Made by a program: the position numbers and the translations under genes
Notes under the pieces: generated by a model
Database searches by the model: none
What the model was told of the DNA's origin: nothing
What the model saw: the letters and a program-made list of their open reading frames with translations, nothing else
Assembly: GCA_963580285.1 (NCBI GenBank)
Contig: OY757021.1
Span: forward strand, 99,066,149-99,130,148
From: Lucinisca nassula
Taxonomy: Eukaryota > Mollusca > Bivalvia > Lucinida > Lucinidae
DNA length: 64,000 bases
Direction of reading: 5' to 3'
Shown: piece by piece, positions 10,761 to 24,400 of the stretch
Position numbering within the stretch: position 1 is the first letter of the stretch
Layout: each line of letters begins with the position of its first letter

Positions 10761-13284
10761 AAATAAAGACAAGAGGGCCATGATGGCCCTGGATCGCTCA
10801 CCTGATCCATAGAGTAACAAACGGGCCCCCGGGAGGGCCATTATTGACCCCAGGGCTATAATGTTGAGGGAGGTCTAAAAAGGTGAAGCTTCATACCAAA
10901 TATCAACAAAGGCTATAATTTGAACAATCTTGGCAAAGGTCCACTAGATGAAGCTACACACCAAATATCAAAGACCTGAGCCTTGCGGTTTCAAAAAAGA
11001 AGATTTTTTTTAAAGATTTTCCCTACATAAGCCTATGTAAAACCAAATGGCCCCGGGGCGGGGGCATTTTGGTCTCAGGGCTATAATTTAAACAATCTTG
11101 ATAAAGGTCCACCAGATGAAGCTCAACATCAAATATCAAAAACCTGGGCCTTGCTGTTTCAGAGAAGAAGATTTTCAAAGATTATCTCAACATAAAAGCA
11201 AAGGGCCCCGGGCGGGGGCATTTGTGGCCCAAGGGCTATAATTTGTAAAATCTTGGTAGAGGTCCACTAGATGAAGCTCCATACCAAATAACAAAAAGAC
11301 ATGGCCTTGCAGTTTCAGAGAAGAAGATTTTATATAGATTTCCCTATGTAAAACCAAAGGGTCTCAGGGCGGGGGCATTTTTGGCCCCAGCACTATAATT
11401 TGAACATTCTTGTTAGGGGTCCACTAGATGAAGCTTCATACAAAATAGCAAAGACCTGGGCCTTGCAGTATCAGAGAAGTAGATTTTCCCTATATAAGCC
11501 TATGTAAAACCAAAGGGCCCCGGGGCGGTGGCATTTTTGGCCCCAGCACTATAATTTGAACAATCTTGGTAGGGGTCCACTAGATGAAGCTTCGTACCAA
11601 ATATCAAAGACCTGGGCCCTGCGGTTTCAGAGAACAAGATTTTTAAAGATTTTCCCTATATACGCCCATGTAAAACCAAAGGGGCCCAGGGCGGAGGCAT
11701 TTTTGGCCCCAGCACTATAGTTTGAACAATCTTGGTAGGGGTCCACTAGATGAAGCTTCATACCAAATATCAAAGACCTGGGCATTGCAGTTTCAGAGAA
11801 GAAGATTTTTAAAGATATTCCCTATATAAGCCCATGTAAAACCAGAGGGCCCTGGGGCGGGGGCATTTTTGGCCCCAGCACTATAATTTGAACAATCTTG
11901 GTAGAGGTCCACTTGATGAAGCTTCATACCAAAAATCAAAGACCTGGGCCTTGCTGTTTCAGAGAAGAAGATTTTTAAAGATTTTCCATATATAAGCCCA
12001 TGTAAAACCAAGGGCCCCCGGGGCAGGAGCATTTTTGGCTCCAGCACTATAATTTGAACAATCTTGGTAGGGGTCCACTAGATGAAGCTTCATGCCAAAT
12101 ATCAAAGACCTGGGCCTTGCAGTTTCAGAGGAGAAGATTTTTAAAGATTTCCCTATATAAGTCCATGTAAAACCAAAGGGTCTCTGGGCAGGGGCATTTT
12201 TGGCCCCAGGGCTATAATTTGAACAATCTTGATAGAGGTCAACTAGATGTAATTTCACAACAAATATCAAAGACCTAGGACTTATGGTTTCACAGAAGAA
12301 GAGTTTTAAAGATTTTCCCTATACAAGTCTATGTAAAACCAAAGGGCTCCCGAGGCGTGGGGGGGGGGTTGGTCTGGGCTATAATTTGAACAATCTTGGT
12401 AGAGGTCCACTAGATGAAGCTTCATACCAAATATCAAAGACCTAAGCCTTGTTGTTTCAGAGAAGAAGATTTTTCAAGATTTTCCCTATATAAGTCTATG
12501 TAAAACCAAAGGGCCCCTGAGTACATTTTTTGGCACCAGGGCTATAATTTGAACAATCTTTGTAGAGATCCACAAGATGAAGCTTCATACCAAATATCAA
12601 AGACCTGGGCCTTGCGGTTTCAGAGAAGAAGATTTTTAAAGATTTTCCATATACATGTATAAGCCTATGTAAAACCTAAAGGCCCCACGGCGGGGGCATT
12701 TTTGGCCCCAGCACTATAATTTGAACAATCTTGGTAGGGGTCCACTAGATGAAGCTTCATACCAAATAGCAAAGACCTGGGCCTTGCGGTTTCAGAGAAG
12801 AAGATTTTTAAAAAGAGTTTTCCTATATAAGCCTATGTTAAACCAAACGGCCCCGGGGCGGGGGCATTTTTGGCCCCAGTACTATAATTTGAACAATCTT
12901 GGTAGGGGTCCACTAGATGGAGCTTCATACCAAATATCAAAGACCTGGGCCTTGCGTTTTTTAGAGAACAAGATTATTAAAGATTTTCCCTATATAAGCC
13001 TATGTAAAACCAAAGGGCCCCAGGGCGCGGGCATTTTTGGCCCCAGCACTATAATTTGAACAATCTTGGTAGGGATCCACTAGATGAAGCTTCATACCAA
13101 ATATCAAAGACCTAGGCCTTGCAGTTTCAGAGAAGAAGATTTTTAAAGATATTCCCTATGTAAGCCCATGCGAAACCAAAGGGCCCCAGGGCGGGGGCAT
13201 TTTTGGGCCCAGCACTATAATTTGAACAATCTTGGTAGGGGTCCACTAGATGAAGCTTCATACCAAATATCAAAGACCTAGGCC

Positions 13285-16200
13285 ATAGCTCCAGATAATT
13301 TTTTATCCCCACTTCGTATTTACTTATCAAAATTAAAACCTTTACAGTAAACTGAAAAAATGGGTCAGTAAATCAAATCGGGAGGTCATTTCGTATTTTA
13401 TGAACCTGGTTAACTACCGATTCATTACAATTTAAGCTTGTTAATAGTTCACTGATACTGATTATAAAGACATATCAAGCCAGTAAACACCCTTATGTTT
13501 CTGGACAGATGTCTTAGCAAACAGCACACACCCAGATCAGACTACACTTTCTGAACATATTATGCTCAGTGTTTGCGCTAGCTGGAAAGTTGGAGTGGGG
13601 CACTCGATATCAGTAGCATAGACGCGAATAAAAATACCGTCTGTGTCGTAGGACGCTAAGAAACTTTTATGATACACTGCCAGTTTTTCTGCGTTCATGT
13701 TCAAAGACGCCGACGAGACATCTAAGAAGCTTGATAGGACGATAATTCTATTTTCAAATTGAGATGAATAGTTGTAAATAAGCATGCACTTCGTGCTGGC
13801 CTGGCCACCTGCGATTCACAGATCGATATATGCATGAAAACCAAAGTATTACAAGTTGATCCTACTAATTGTATTTTGGTTAAATGTGGTATAGAACACG
13901 GCAGACAAAGAGACCAGTCTGTGCAGCGATAAAGAGTGAAAAAACGGTTCCGTTTGAACTAAAATGTAATAGCACACAACCGTGCATTGATGACAATGTT
14001 GTGGGGAAAAAAGCGTCGGAATGATAAAAATATGAATATGGGTCACTGATGAGGCCTAATTGGCCTAAACTAGCTAGTCTGGCCATGAAAACATGTACAC
14101 TCCATACGTTTCAGTTCTGTGGTACAGGGCCTGACAAATCCAAATTTTTGCACTTGCCCAGCTCAAAATCCTACTTGCCCTGGATTTTGGATGTCGGGGG
14201 GGGGGGGGGGGGGGGGGGGGTTGATAATGGTGACGATGATGACGACCAACATTTATAAATATAATCCAAGGTTTCTGTCAAGTTTCAAGCACAACCACTT
14301 TCCATTAGGGTCTAGTTATTTCATGTTAGTGTTTATTTCCCTTTGGTGTCTCTGATGGGAGCTCAGGGTTAATTGTATCGATTCCTGATCATTGCATTCA
14401 CTTCTATTTATTTCCCTCTGTGCAGTAATACGGTAGAAAATACTGTTGTTGTCACAGCCAATAACGGTAACTTTCAAGTTAATTGCTGACATAATACCTT
14501 AAACGATTAGCAATTTAAGATACAGTTATATAAACTCATTTAGCTTGACACGCACGATAAACACGAGCTGCAGCCGATACAGATCTACTCAAACGATCAG
14601 AAGTGTCAGGGCAGCGAGATAAAAGATTAAAAGAATGCAGTTTACTTAGCTTGGATTTAATGATCCAACCAGAAGACGAGAACCCACACTATCACAAACG
14701 AACCCAAACGTTCACAACCACCCTACAAGCAAGTTCAATGTGATCATCATTTCCGCCATCCAAATCGTCGTCCACAAACCACCACTCCCATTTTTCTGCA
14801 CGCGATCGGTAAATGACGTTATCCGACCATAGCAACACCGCACGTGTTTAATGTCATTGTTTTATTTTAATGGGGCCTATCTCTATCAGAAAAAAAAATG
14901 TTTGGAACCGGTAAAAAATATTTTCTCGATAGCTAAACGGTTGTGGATAGAGGCGCGACTAATCCGCGGTTACCAACATTAAAACGTTCGACTTTTTTTC
15001 CGCCAGCGTCTGCTATTTGGCGCCAAAACATAACCATTCACGAGATAGTAGAATAGTCCGTTTTTACTACCTTAGATGTAGCAAATCGTCTTAGGAGCTA
15101 TTCAATCATTTTCACATTGATTGTGGATTAAATTTTATGGCAGGGACAAACGCAAATTAGAGACAATCTTATTTTCACACCTTGTCAAGCTTATCGATAG
15201 CGATGGCGGTACACACTACACCAGAAATGAAAGACACGCACCGCCGGGCAATCAAGTTTAATTGGTAATTATATGACAGGGATTAACAATAGTGTCTAAA
15301 TGAACCGTTATAAAAACATGGATGGTTTCGTCTCTGAATTGCCGACAATGCGGGAATTATTGGATTTACTTACTGGTCTAGTTTTACTGTAATTAAGGAC
15401 TCAAAAGACTGACGATTGTAGACGATTTTTTTTGCACTTGCCCGACCGGGCGTCGAAAGGTCAAAGTGCACCTGCCCGTCGCGATTTAGGACTTGTCCCG
15501 GGCGGCCGGGCAATGGATTTGTCAGCCCCTGGTGGTATATTCTTTGCTTCCAAAGGATAACCCTTTTATAGTACATATTTATTTAATTGTTTCTTTTATC
15601 TTCAGAAAAAGATTTAATAAATTCTAACTGTTTCAATTATAACATACATTACATGCGCTGCATCAAATTATGAATAAATACTGGTAATCTCGTGCAAATC
15701 CGCTATTATAACCGAGATGTGCGGTCATAGCATGTCGGAAAAACTTTATTAACACCTAATATGCCAGTCAATTTACCGGTTTGTGACAAAAATATATTTT
15801 TTAGCGAATAGATACTTGAACCGTATCAGAAGTAAACAACCATCATGATTCAATAATCAAAGGCATTGGAAAACGGCAAGAAACACGTTTTTAAGTGATA
15901 TGAAACCTTGTGAACAGTGACTGCACATTCAAAGATTTTCAGGAAGACATTTCATGTGAGAGATGTTGAACAGTCTGATCCAAGTACCTATTCACTTACA
16001 ACGTAATAGTTTGCATTCAGGCGCATTCTACGGTCGAAACAAACAAGGTTAATGAGTCTACGAACAGCCAAAAATTTGTTACTTTTTTTACAAAAGACCA
16101 GATTAACTAGTGAGTCTAGACAACCCGCTTGCTGCTGTTTTAAAACACCAGAGGCATAAAAGGAGTGTACAGACAGATCAGACTGCACAGGCGTGTCTGT

Positions 16201-16624
16201 TTTTACCTATCCCACAGTCATATTTTCTGCTAAAGTATTAATGCAACAAACGTACATGCGGGAAATTATGTGCACGGAAAAAAAAGCAAAACATTTGTGA
16301 GACCAGTGAAGTGACTAACTACAGCTGCAGGTGTGAAAACACGTTTCGGATTATTCTTCTTATTTCTAATCACAGCGGATAGCCGTCGGGTAGAGGAAGG
16401 GTATTAATTACATACCCTTTCATTGTCTTTGAGCTGACAATTGTAGATGGTCATGTTACGAAACGTTATGCAAGGATTACTGCGTAAATACGCGCCATAT
16501 CATTGTCTCCTTCGTAACCTAAGAAAGGTCTACCGTAAATGGTACGATTTAAATTTTCAACCACTTCGTATTTTGCATTTTTTAATCCGTAATTTACGAA
16601 AATACGAAGCTTATCTGGCTCTCT
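13285..16624. mobile_element. hAT-like non-autonomous transposon nested in the 166-bp array
   Basis: The ends ATAGCTCCAGATAA and (complement) AGAGAGCCAGATAA are flanked by CCTAGGCC (13277-13284) and GCTAGGCC (16625-16632), an 8-bp duplication with one mismatch. Uninterrupted units elsewhere in the array serve as the empty site. 3340 bp, including a nested 1.4-kb element. No transposase was found. Its 13783-14012 part recurs inverted at 20140-20345. Confidence 0.8.
14125..15531. mobile_element. CAGGG-ended DNA transposon with 6-bp duplication
   Basis: The ends CAGGGCCTGACAAATCCA and (complement) CAGGGGCTGACAAATCCA are flanked by GTGGTA (14119-14124 and 15532-15537). 1407 bp, no transposase. 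It contains a run of 28 G (about 14193-14220). Its 14890-15380 part is the reverse complement of 53070-53550, which lies in an element with different ends. Confidence 0.83.
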
Positions 16625-17055
16625 GCTAGGCCTTGCGGTTTCAGAGAAGAAGATTTTTAAAGATATTCCCTATGTAAGCCAATGCGAAACCAAAGGGCCC
16701 CAGGGCGGGGGCATTTTTGGGCCCAGCACTATAATTTGAACAATCTTGGTAGGGGTCCACTAGATGAAGCTTCATATCAAATATCAAAGACCTGGGCCTT
16801 GTGGTTTCAGAGAAGAAGATTTTTTAAGTTTTCGGTGAAAAAAAACTATTTTTGGCTCCTGTGACCTAGATGTGCAACAGACCTGAACCATTTGAACAAC
16901 TTTGAAAGGGGACCACCTAAGGATCATTCTTGTGAAGTTTGGTCAAAATCTGATTAGAGGTTTAGGAGGAGATGTCGTTTGAAGAAAAAGTTTACGGACG
17001 ACGGACGAAAAGTGATCCTAAAAGCTCACCTCGTCACTACGTGACAGGTTAAGCT

Positions 17056-17700
17056 AAAAAAACACACCAACAGTGCAGGCCCAGATTAGATGTCACAGGT
17101 GTCTGTTCCGAACCTCCACTATTAGCAGGCAGTTCAACACTTTACTCATGGTTTCTGATAATTAATTTCGGCCTAATCAAAGTAATTTCATGAACAATAA
17201 AGACAAATGCGACACACTCGAGTCATAGTTTTCTTTAATAGTAAAAAAGAAGATTTATACACTGGATTATTGCATCCTTTAATTATTTTTTCAACAATCA
17301 AATTACCGATAATCCAACTGTGTATACAAGTATCCGGAAACAAAACATCAATTAATGTTAATCAGCCACGAGACACATAACACCTGGATCTCGCAAATCG
17401 CAGGACTGAGTACTGTCAATCTTCGAGCCGTGGCACTCTGATCGGCCAAGAGAGCAATACAGACGACTGTCCTGGCTAGGAAATGCTTGAACAAGCCTGG
17501 CTACGACGATTAATGGTAAACTTTGGATCTGAAAGCGGTAGCTAAATTTGGAGATCAATTGGACACCTGCTGTTATCTTTTGATGTGGCTGAGGTCATTT
17601 TTACACTGTATTACAGACGCGTCAGGCGAAAATAAATTGGCGTAATTAAGAATTCACGACAGGAAATTTTACGCATACAAAAGCCGGATTCGGCGTATCC
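17056..17700 (+). repeat. Dispersed repeat R, copy 3
   Basis: AACACACCAACAGTGCAGGC through GGATTCGGCGTATCCGAGAA. Uninterrupted relative to copy 1, so it shows the approximate empty site for the P3 element at 4429-5988 and the hAT-like element at 6337-10018. Confidence 0.78.
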
Positions 17701-17860
17701 GAGAACTCTGAGGGCCTCTAGCATGATAGGCAAGTACAATAACCACCGAGCTACCATGCTCCTATGTTCGGATACCAAACTTTATTGCCACTGCCAGGAA
17801 TCGAACCGGGGGTCTCTAGCATCAGAGACCAATAGCTATTAACTACCTAAGGGGTGTAAA
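17701..17860 (-). repeat. tRNA-derived SINE fragment or tRNA pseudogene pair
   Basis: In minus orientation the box-B-like GGTTCGATTCCTGGCAG (17790-17806) follows a tRNA-like 5' part with a degenerate box A, and a second tRNA-like start with TAGCTCGGTGG follows further downstream. Stems do not close well and spacing is irregular, so this is a SINE relic, not a working tRNA gene. Confidence 0.55.
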
Positions 17861-18349
17861 TGAGTGTGTTTGCTCCAAAGGCAGTGCCTTTATTTGATAT
17901 TATTATTATTTTTTTCAGTACAAAGATTTTAATTCTCTGCGTGTGGCCAAGTCTCTTTATTAGCTGTTTTATTTTCAATGATGTCAGTGTCACAGAATCC
18001 CAGTATACTGCCTATTATCACACCAACTGCTAAAAATACTCACTTGCGTGATTTTAGCCTGTCACCGGAAGTAAATTGTTCCCGTGTTACAAAATGCATC
18101 AATATATTCGTAAATAACTATATCATAAAACCAATTAAAACGTGGAAAAACGTTCTTTGAATAAATAACATTTTGGACAAGTCACTTAATCATTAAAACT
18201 GTTAAATCTTGGTCTCAAAAATTAGCCAAAAAAACGGCGATATTTTTTCTTCGAATTTGTTACCGCACAGCTTCATTTCTGAGTGTTGCTGAAAAGTAAT
18301 TTCGTCTGAAAAGAAGGAAAAAGTCATTGATTTACTGCGGAAAAAGAAA
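17861..18349. other. UBE2M: Sequence upstream of UBE2M coding start
   Basis: Probably holds the 5' untranslated region and promoter. I see no clear TATA box or CpG-rich stretch; the 150 bp before the ATG are AT-rich. Nothing in it matches the repeat families of the window. Confidence 0.4.
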
Positions 18350-18458
18350 ATGATCAAATTATTTTCTCTAAAACAACAAAAGAAAGATGGAAGTGATTCC
18401 AATGACAAGACTGGAAGCCATAAAAAGGCATCAGCCGCCCAGCTGAGGATTCAGAAAG
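18350..18458 (+). CDS. UBE2M: UBE2M coding exon 1
   Basis: Residues 1-36 plus the first base of codon 37. It carries the E1-docking peptide [12 protein letters not shown], a variable Ser/Asp/Lys linker and the conserved [12 protein letters not shown]. The donor is AAAG|gtcaca, weaker than the other three donors but consistent with the phase-1 join to exon 2. The start codon is fixed by homology at the N terminus. Confidence 0.96.
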
Positions 18459-21400
18459 GTCACATTACTCCTGATTCTGGTTCTTTTCATTCTGTTCTTT
18501 CAGTTTCAGAAAACAATAAATTTGAGGGTGGAGAGAGGGGTTTTTGGTAGAGAATTCAGAATTGTACCTGGTAACACGTCAAATGACATTCATTCACCAG
18601 GAAAGCCCCCGCTCATCTGGGCTTGAAGAAATAGATGGGCTGCATGATGCTTCCATGCAGAGCTGAAACCGACCCGCACACGGTGAACCGCTTAGAGGAT
18701 CTAAGCCTGCCCAGGCAGTGCGTTGCGAGTCGGCCCGTCCATGCTTATAATCCCTATTGGTTTCATTGGGCGGCAGGGCTTGAGATGTCATTTCATCTCA
18801 ATATTGGGTAAAAGTCCCACAAAATTTGAAGCAACGTCTCCAAAATGACCTTTACATTGTTGAAGGGGACGTTAAACCTCAAATCAAATAAACAAACATT
18901 CACCAGGACCTGTGATATGGGAAGTTAGTCACTAGCTACTTCAAGGCTTAAACCCCACTAAAGTGATTGGAATGCCCTTCCCAATTTGATAATTTCAACG
19001 GCTGAAGGAGCTAAGGATTGCAGAGTAATTGATAAGGGTCGTATCTTCGTAAATACGACTCGAGCAAATACGCTTAGAAATTAAGAAAAAGTCGTTCCAA
19101 ATACGACCGTCAAATTGGCGATACGCCAAGGTCGGTCCATTGCAGTCGTATCGGCAATGGAAAAAAAAAAAACGTGATGCCTGACAAAAAGCAACTGAAA
19201 TTGCGGTAATTTTCGCCGCATCATAGTCTTCAACAAAAACTGTTCCAATCTTCAAGAACGATTCGAAATTCATCCATTCATGAATGATGGCATTTGTTTT
19301 AATTACGCTAAAACACTTCAACCTTACCTTTTGACCACCATATATTGAATACCGATCCGCTTATATTTAATTAGCCTCAAGTTATGACAACTATCAACAT
19401 GATTAGGAAACCGATTATTGATGCGTGATTACATAACGATATTTATTATCTAAGGGAAAGCCCCCCGCATTATTAACTTTATTAACAACGCCTGAAGCAT
19501 GAACAGTAACTTCATGACAAGTGTGCATAAAAATATGATCCTGAATATTGTTTGGCAACCGCATTGACTTCTACGGAGTGTCATCTTCGAGAAAAAAATG
19601 AGTTCGACAGATCTACAGATTCACATTGTCATGTATTTAGGAATTAAATATCAAAACAGAGGCGCAGACGTGAAAAGTTAGGACCACTTTTTCTTTTTGT
19701 GAAGAACCTGACAAAGTTTCTCCGGAAAAACGCAAGAAAATAAAAAGCAAATGCAGGAAAAATTTCTGGAGGCTATTTCTCCCAAATCGCAGAAATTCAC
19801 GTAGAAATGGATTACTCTGTATTTTGTGAAAAAAAAAAAACCAGAAGCAACAACAACTGGGCTAGGAAAGTTATAATTAATGTAACAGCGAATATGTAAC
19901 GACCAGGCAGCGTTAGCGCTAGCTCTCTGCTTAGCGTCCGCAGGCCGCAGATGCAAGAAAATTTGCGTCCATGACTCATTTTTTTCGCGCCCTTTGGCCA
20001 TTGGCGAAAACTCTTAACCGGAGGCTTAAAAACCTTGTTTATTGCCGTTTTCCAACACATGTATATCGGCGCCTTTGATTATTGCATCATGGTGGTTGTT
20101 TACTTTTGACTCCACTTCTATTTTTCATACTTTTATCATCCAGACGTATTTTGTTCTCGCAACATTGTCGTCAATGCACGTCTGAGTTAGAACCATCGCT
20201 GCACAGACTGATCTCTTTGTCCGCCGTGTTCCGTATACATTTGACCAAAATTATATTTATTAGTCACAATGGCAGGATTAACCTGTAATACTTGGGTACT
20301 CATATATCTAATTGTGAATCACAGGTGGTCAGCATGCAGTGCATGCTTATTTACCGCTATCTATCAATTAGCCGATTAACCCCCTAAGATATCTCGCTGG
20401 CGTCTTTGAACATTTGGCAGAATGACTGGCAGCGCATCATTAAAGAACGCAAACACAGCAACCGGGACAGACTGATTAGCTTTCACAGATGCGCTTGCTG
20501 ATCTGAGTCTTCACTGGTCGCACGTTTTATTAGCTCACCTGTCACGTAGTGACAAGGTGAGCTTTTGGGATCACTTTTTGTCCGTCGTCCGTCGTGCGTC
20601 CGTGCGTCCGTGCGTGCGTGCGTCCGTGCGTCCGTGCGTCCGTAAACTTTTCTTCAAACGACATCTCCTCCTAAACCACTGATCGGATTTTGACCAAACT
20701 TCACAGGAATGATCCTTAGGTGGTCCCCTTTCAAAGTTGTTCAAATGGTTCCGGTCCATTGCACATGTAGGTCACAGGAGCCAAAAATAGATTTTTTTCA
20801 CCGAAAACTTAAAAAATCTTCTTCTCTGAAACCGCAAGGCCCAGGTCTTTGATATTTGGTATGAAGCTTCATCTAGTGGACCCCTACCAAGATTGTTCAA
20901 ATTATAGTGCTGGAGCCAAAAATGCCCCCGCACGGGGGCCTTTTGGTTTTGCATGGGCTTATATGGGGAAAATCTTTAAAAATCTTCTTCTCTAAAACTG
21001 CAAGGCCCAGATCTTTGATATTTGGTATGAAGCTTCATCTAGTGGACCCCTACCAAGATTGTTCAAATTATAGTGCTGGAGCTAAAAATGCCCCCGCACG
21101 GGGGCCCTTTGGTTTTACATAGGCTTATATAGGGAAAATCTTGAAAAATCTTCTTCTCTGAAACCGCAAGGCCCAGGTCTTTGATATTTGGTATGAAGCT
21201 TCATCTAGTGGACCCCTACCAAGATTGTTCAAATTATAGTGCTAGGGCCAAAAATGCCCCCGCACAGGGGCCCTTTGGTTTTACATGGGCTTATATAGGG
21301 AAAATCTTTAAAAATCTTCTTCTCTGAAACCGCAAGGCCCAGATCTTTGATATTTGGTATGAAGCTTCATCTAGTGGACCCCTACCAAGATTGTTCAAAT

Positions 21401-24400
21401 TATAGTGCTGGAGGTAAAAATGCCCCCGCACGGGGGCCCTTTGGTTTTACATGGGCTTATATAGGGAAAATCTTGAAAAATCTTCTTCTCTGAAACCGCA
21501 AGGCCCAGGTCTTTGATATTTGGTATGAAGCTTCATCTAGTGGACCCCTACCAAGATTGTTCAAATTATAGTGCTGGAGCTAAAAATGCCCCGGCACGGG
21601 GGCCCTTTGGTTTTACATGGGCTTATATAGGGAAAATCTTTAAAAATCTTCTTCTCTGAAACCTCAAGGCCCAGGTCTTTGATATTTGGTATGAAGCTTC
21701 ATCTAGTGGACCCCTACCAAGATTGTTCAAATTATAGTGCTGGAGCTAAAAATGCCCCCTGCACGGGGGCTCTTTGGTTTTACATAGGCTTATATAGGGA
21801 AAATCTTGAAAAATCTTCTTCTCTGAAACCGCAAGGCCCAGGTCTTTGATATTTGGTATGAATCTTCATCTAGTAGACCCCTACCAAGATTGTTCAAATT
21901 ATAGTGCTGGGGCCAAAAATGCCCCCGCACCAGGGCCCTTTTGTTTTACATAGGCTTATATAGGGAAAATCTTGAAAAATCTTCTTCTCTGAAACTGCAA
22001 GGCCCAGGTCTTTGATATTTGGTATGAAGCTTCATCTTGTGGACCTCTACCAAGACTGTTCAAATTATAGCCCTGGGGCCAAAAATGCCCCCGCTCCGGG
22101 GCCCTTTGGTTTTACATAGACTTATATAGGGAAAATCTTGAAAAATCTTCTTCTCTGAAACCACAAGGCTTAGGTCTTCCATATTTGTTATGACGCTTCA
22201 GCTAGTGGACCTCTATAAAGATTGTTCAAATTATAGGCCTGAGACCAAAAATGCCCCCGCCATGTGGCCCTTTGGTTTTACATAGACTTATATAGGGAAA
22301 ATCTTTAAAAATCATCTTCTCTGAAACACAAGGCTTAGGTCTTTGATATTTGTTATGAAGCTTCAGCTAGTGGACCTCTACCAAGATTGTTCAAATTATA
22401 GCCCTGGGGCCAAAAATGCCCCCGCTCCGGGGCCCTTTGGTTTTACATAGACTTATATAGGGAAAATCTTGTTTTACATAGACTTCTATATGCTGGGTAA
22501 ACCATTAAAATCTTCTTTTCTGAAACCAGAAAGCCCAGGTCTTTCATATTAGATATGAAGCTTCATCTTGTGGACCTCTACCAAGATTGTTCAAATTTTA
22601 GCCCATGGGCCAAAATTGACCCTGCCCGGGGCCCACTTGTTATGCTTTGGATCAGGTGAGCGAACCAGGGCCCTCTGGGCCCTCTTGTTGTATTTTTGCT
22701 GAGCGCTGAATTTACGCCTTTTACCAATCGCATGCAGTTGCTACAATTCGTGGAGATTTACTGCCTTTGAATGCGTAGCACATAAGGCCTCTGCAGACAC
22801 AAAACATGCGTTTGAAAACGTTTTGGTGACAATATGATCTGTGTGACGGCTGAAGACTCCGACCAGCCTGCACAGTCTGATCAAAACGAGCCTTCAATGG
22901 CGTCTGGGAAATTCCAAAAACACATGCGAAGTAGACGACCACATTGGCTGGATTTACATTCCTTAGAAGAAAAAGTAATTTTTCATTTTGCTGTCCGCCA
23001 GCTCATTAACATGAAAATGGACCCCTCATCCGAGCATTTGTGATGGATGAGGGGCATTATTTAAGTAAGCCGGAGGCGAGCATGTATGACATAGCAATCA
23101 CTCTCGCAACGTCGAGATCGGCGCTCTTTTAAGCAAGTAAAGACTAAAAATCGATGACCCGATAATAACCTTTACCTATAAAACCGGAAGTAACACGTTG
23201 TCAACTCATATTTTAAATGAAGCCATTTTTGTTGTTATCATAGCCCAGGGAGGGCAAAAAATGACAGGGTAGGGATCATACATGCTCGCCTCCGGCTTAC
23301 TTAAATAATGCCCCTCATCCATCACAAATGCTCGGATGAGGGGTCCATTATTTCGCGTAAGCCTTTAGCTCGCATGTATGACATAGCATATTTAAAGATC
23401 AACAAAAATGGCAAACAACACTATTTAATACTGAAGTGATAACATCTTAAATCAATTAAGACAAAACAGCCTGAGCAAAGCTATTACCAGTATCTGGCTC
23501 AGGGTGTAAATAATACTTCTTAAAGTTCTTCACAGAAGACCAATCCCCTGTCTTCAAAATCTGTTGCAATGAACAACCACGATGAAAGGCAGCCGAAGCT
23601 GCTGCACCTCTAAAGGAATGAGCTTTAAAAATTCTAGTATCTATACCAGAATTTTGTAAAACTTCTTTTAACCACCTTGCAACAGTTTTTGTAGAAACAG
23701 ATTTATATGAAACGTAAGAGACAAGTAATTGTTGACATTTACGCAACTTCTTTGTTTTTTCCACATAAAACAATAGAGTATGCATAGCACAGAGAACCTC
23801 TTCACTAAAATGTGGAATCTCAATTTTTTGAGATTTACCTGCTTTAGAAGTTTTTAATAATTCTTTCACTGAAAAAACTACTTTATCGTCAAAAACGATC
23901 ATATCATCCAGACTAAGGGCAGTTAAAGTTTGAGCTCTTGGAGCTATAGCTAACGAAATTAACGCTACTAGTTTTAACGTCAAGGTCTTAAGATCTAATG
24001 TTTCTAACGGAAACAAAGTACGCAAATATTTGATCACAACTGAAACATCCCAGCAATGACTATACCGAGGACGAGGAGGATTTTTATTGAACAACCCTTT
24101 CATAAACCGGGATATTAAAACAGTGTTTTCACACCAAAAATTTCCTAACAGTTTCAAAGTTTGCAGAAGCATAGATTTGCTTGTGTTAACGACACTATAA
24201 GACTTACCCAATCTGGTGAGAAATTGAAGATAATTTAAAACACTCACTTCAGAGGAACAAACCGGATTAACTTGTCTTGAAAAACACCAAACACACCACT
24301 TTCTCCATGCCAACGAATACTGTTTTTCTGTGCCTTGACGCCATGATGCCTTGATTGTATCGATAACGTCTGTAGATAAGCCCTTCTTCTGGAGACATCT

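Larger units (their letters stand above)
10770..17055 (-). mobile_element. 166-bp-array hairpin-headed element, family P1 (minus), split by a transposon
   Basis: In minus orientation the head is AGCTTAACCTGTCACGTAGT...AGGTGAGCTTTT (17020-17055), then a (CCGTCGT)-type stretch, then about 16 units of ~166 bp with GAAGCTTCATCTAGTGGA and ATAGTGCTGGGGCCAAAAAT, ending GGTGAGCGATCCAGGGCC...CCCTCTTGT at 10770. The array is interrupted at 13285-16624 by a hAT-like element. Units vary more than in the copies at 20532 and 43021, so this one is older. Short frames in the array are repeat artefacts. Confidence 0.9.

Noticed and set aside
11793..13330. Several overlapping open frames on both strands with repeated text such as [18 protein letters not shown]
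   Set aside because: They translate the 166-bp tandem units of a P1 element; the same peptides appear in every array and in both orientations, which is a repeat effect and not a protein family.
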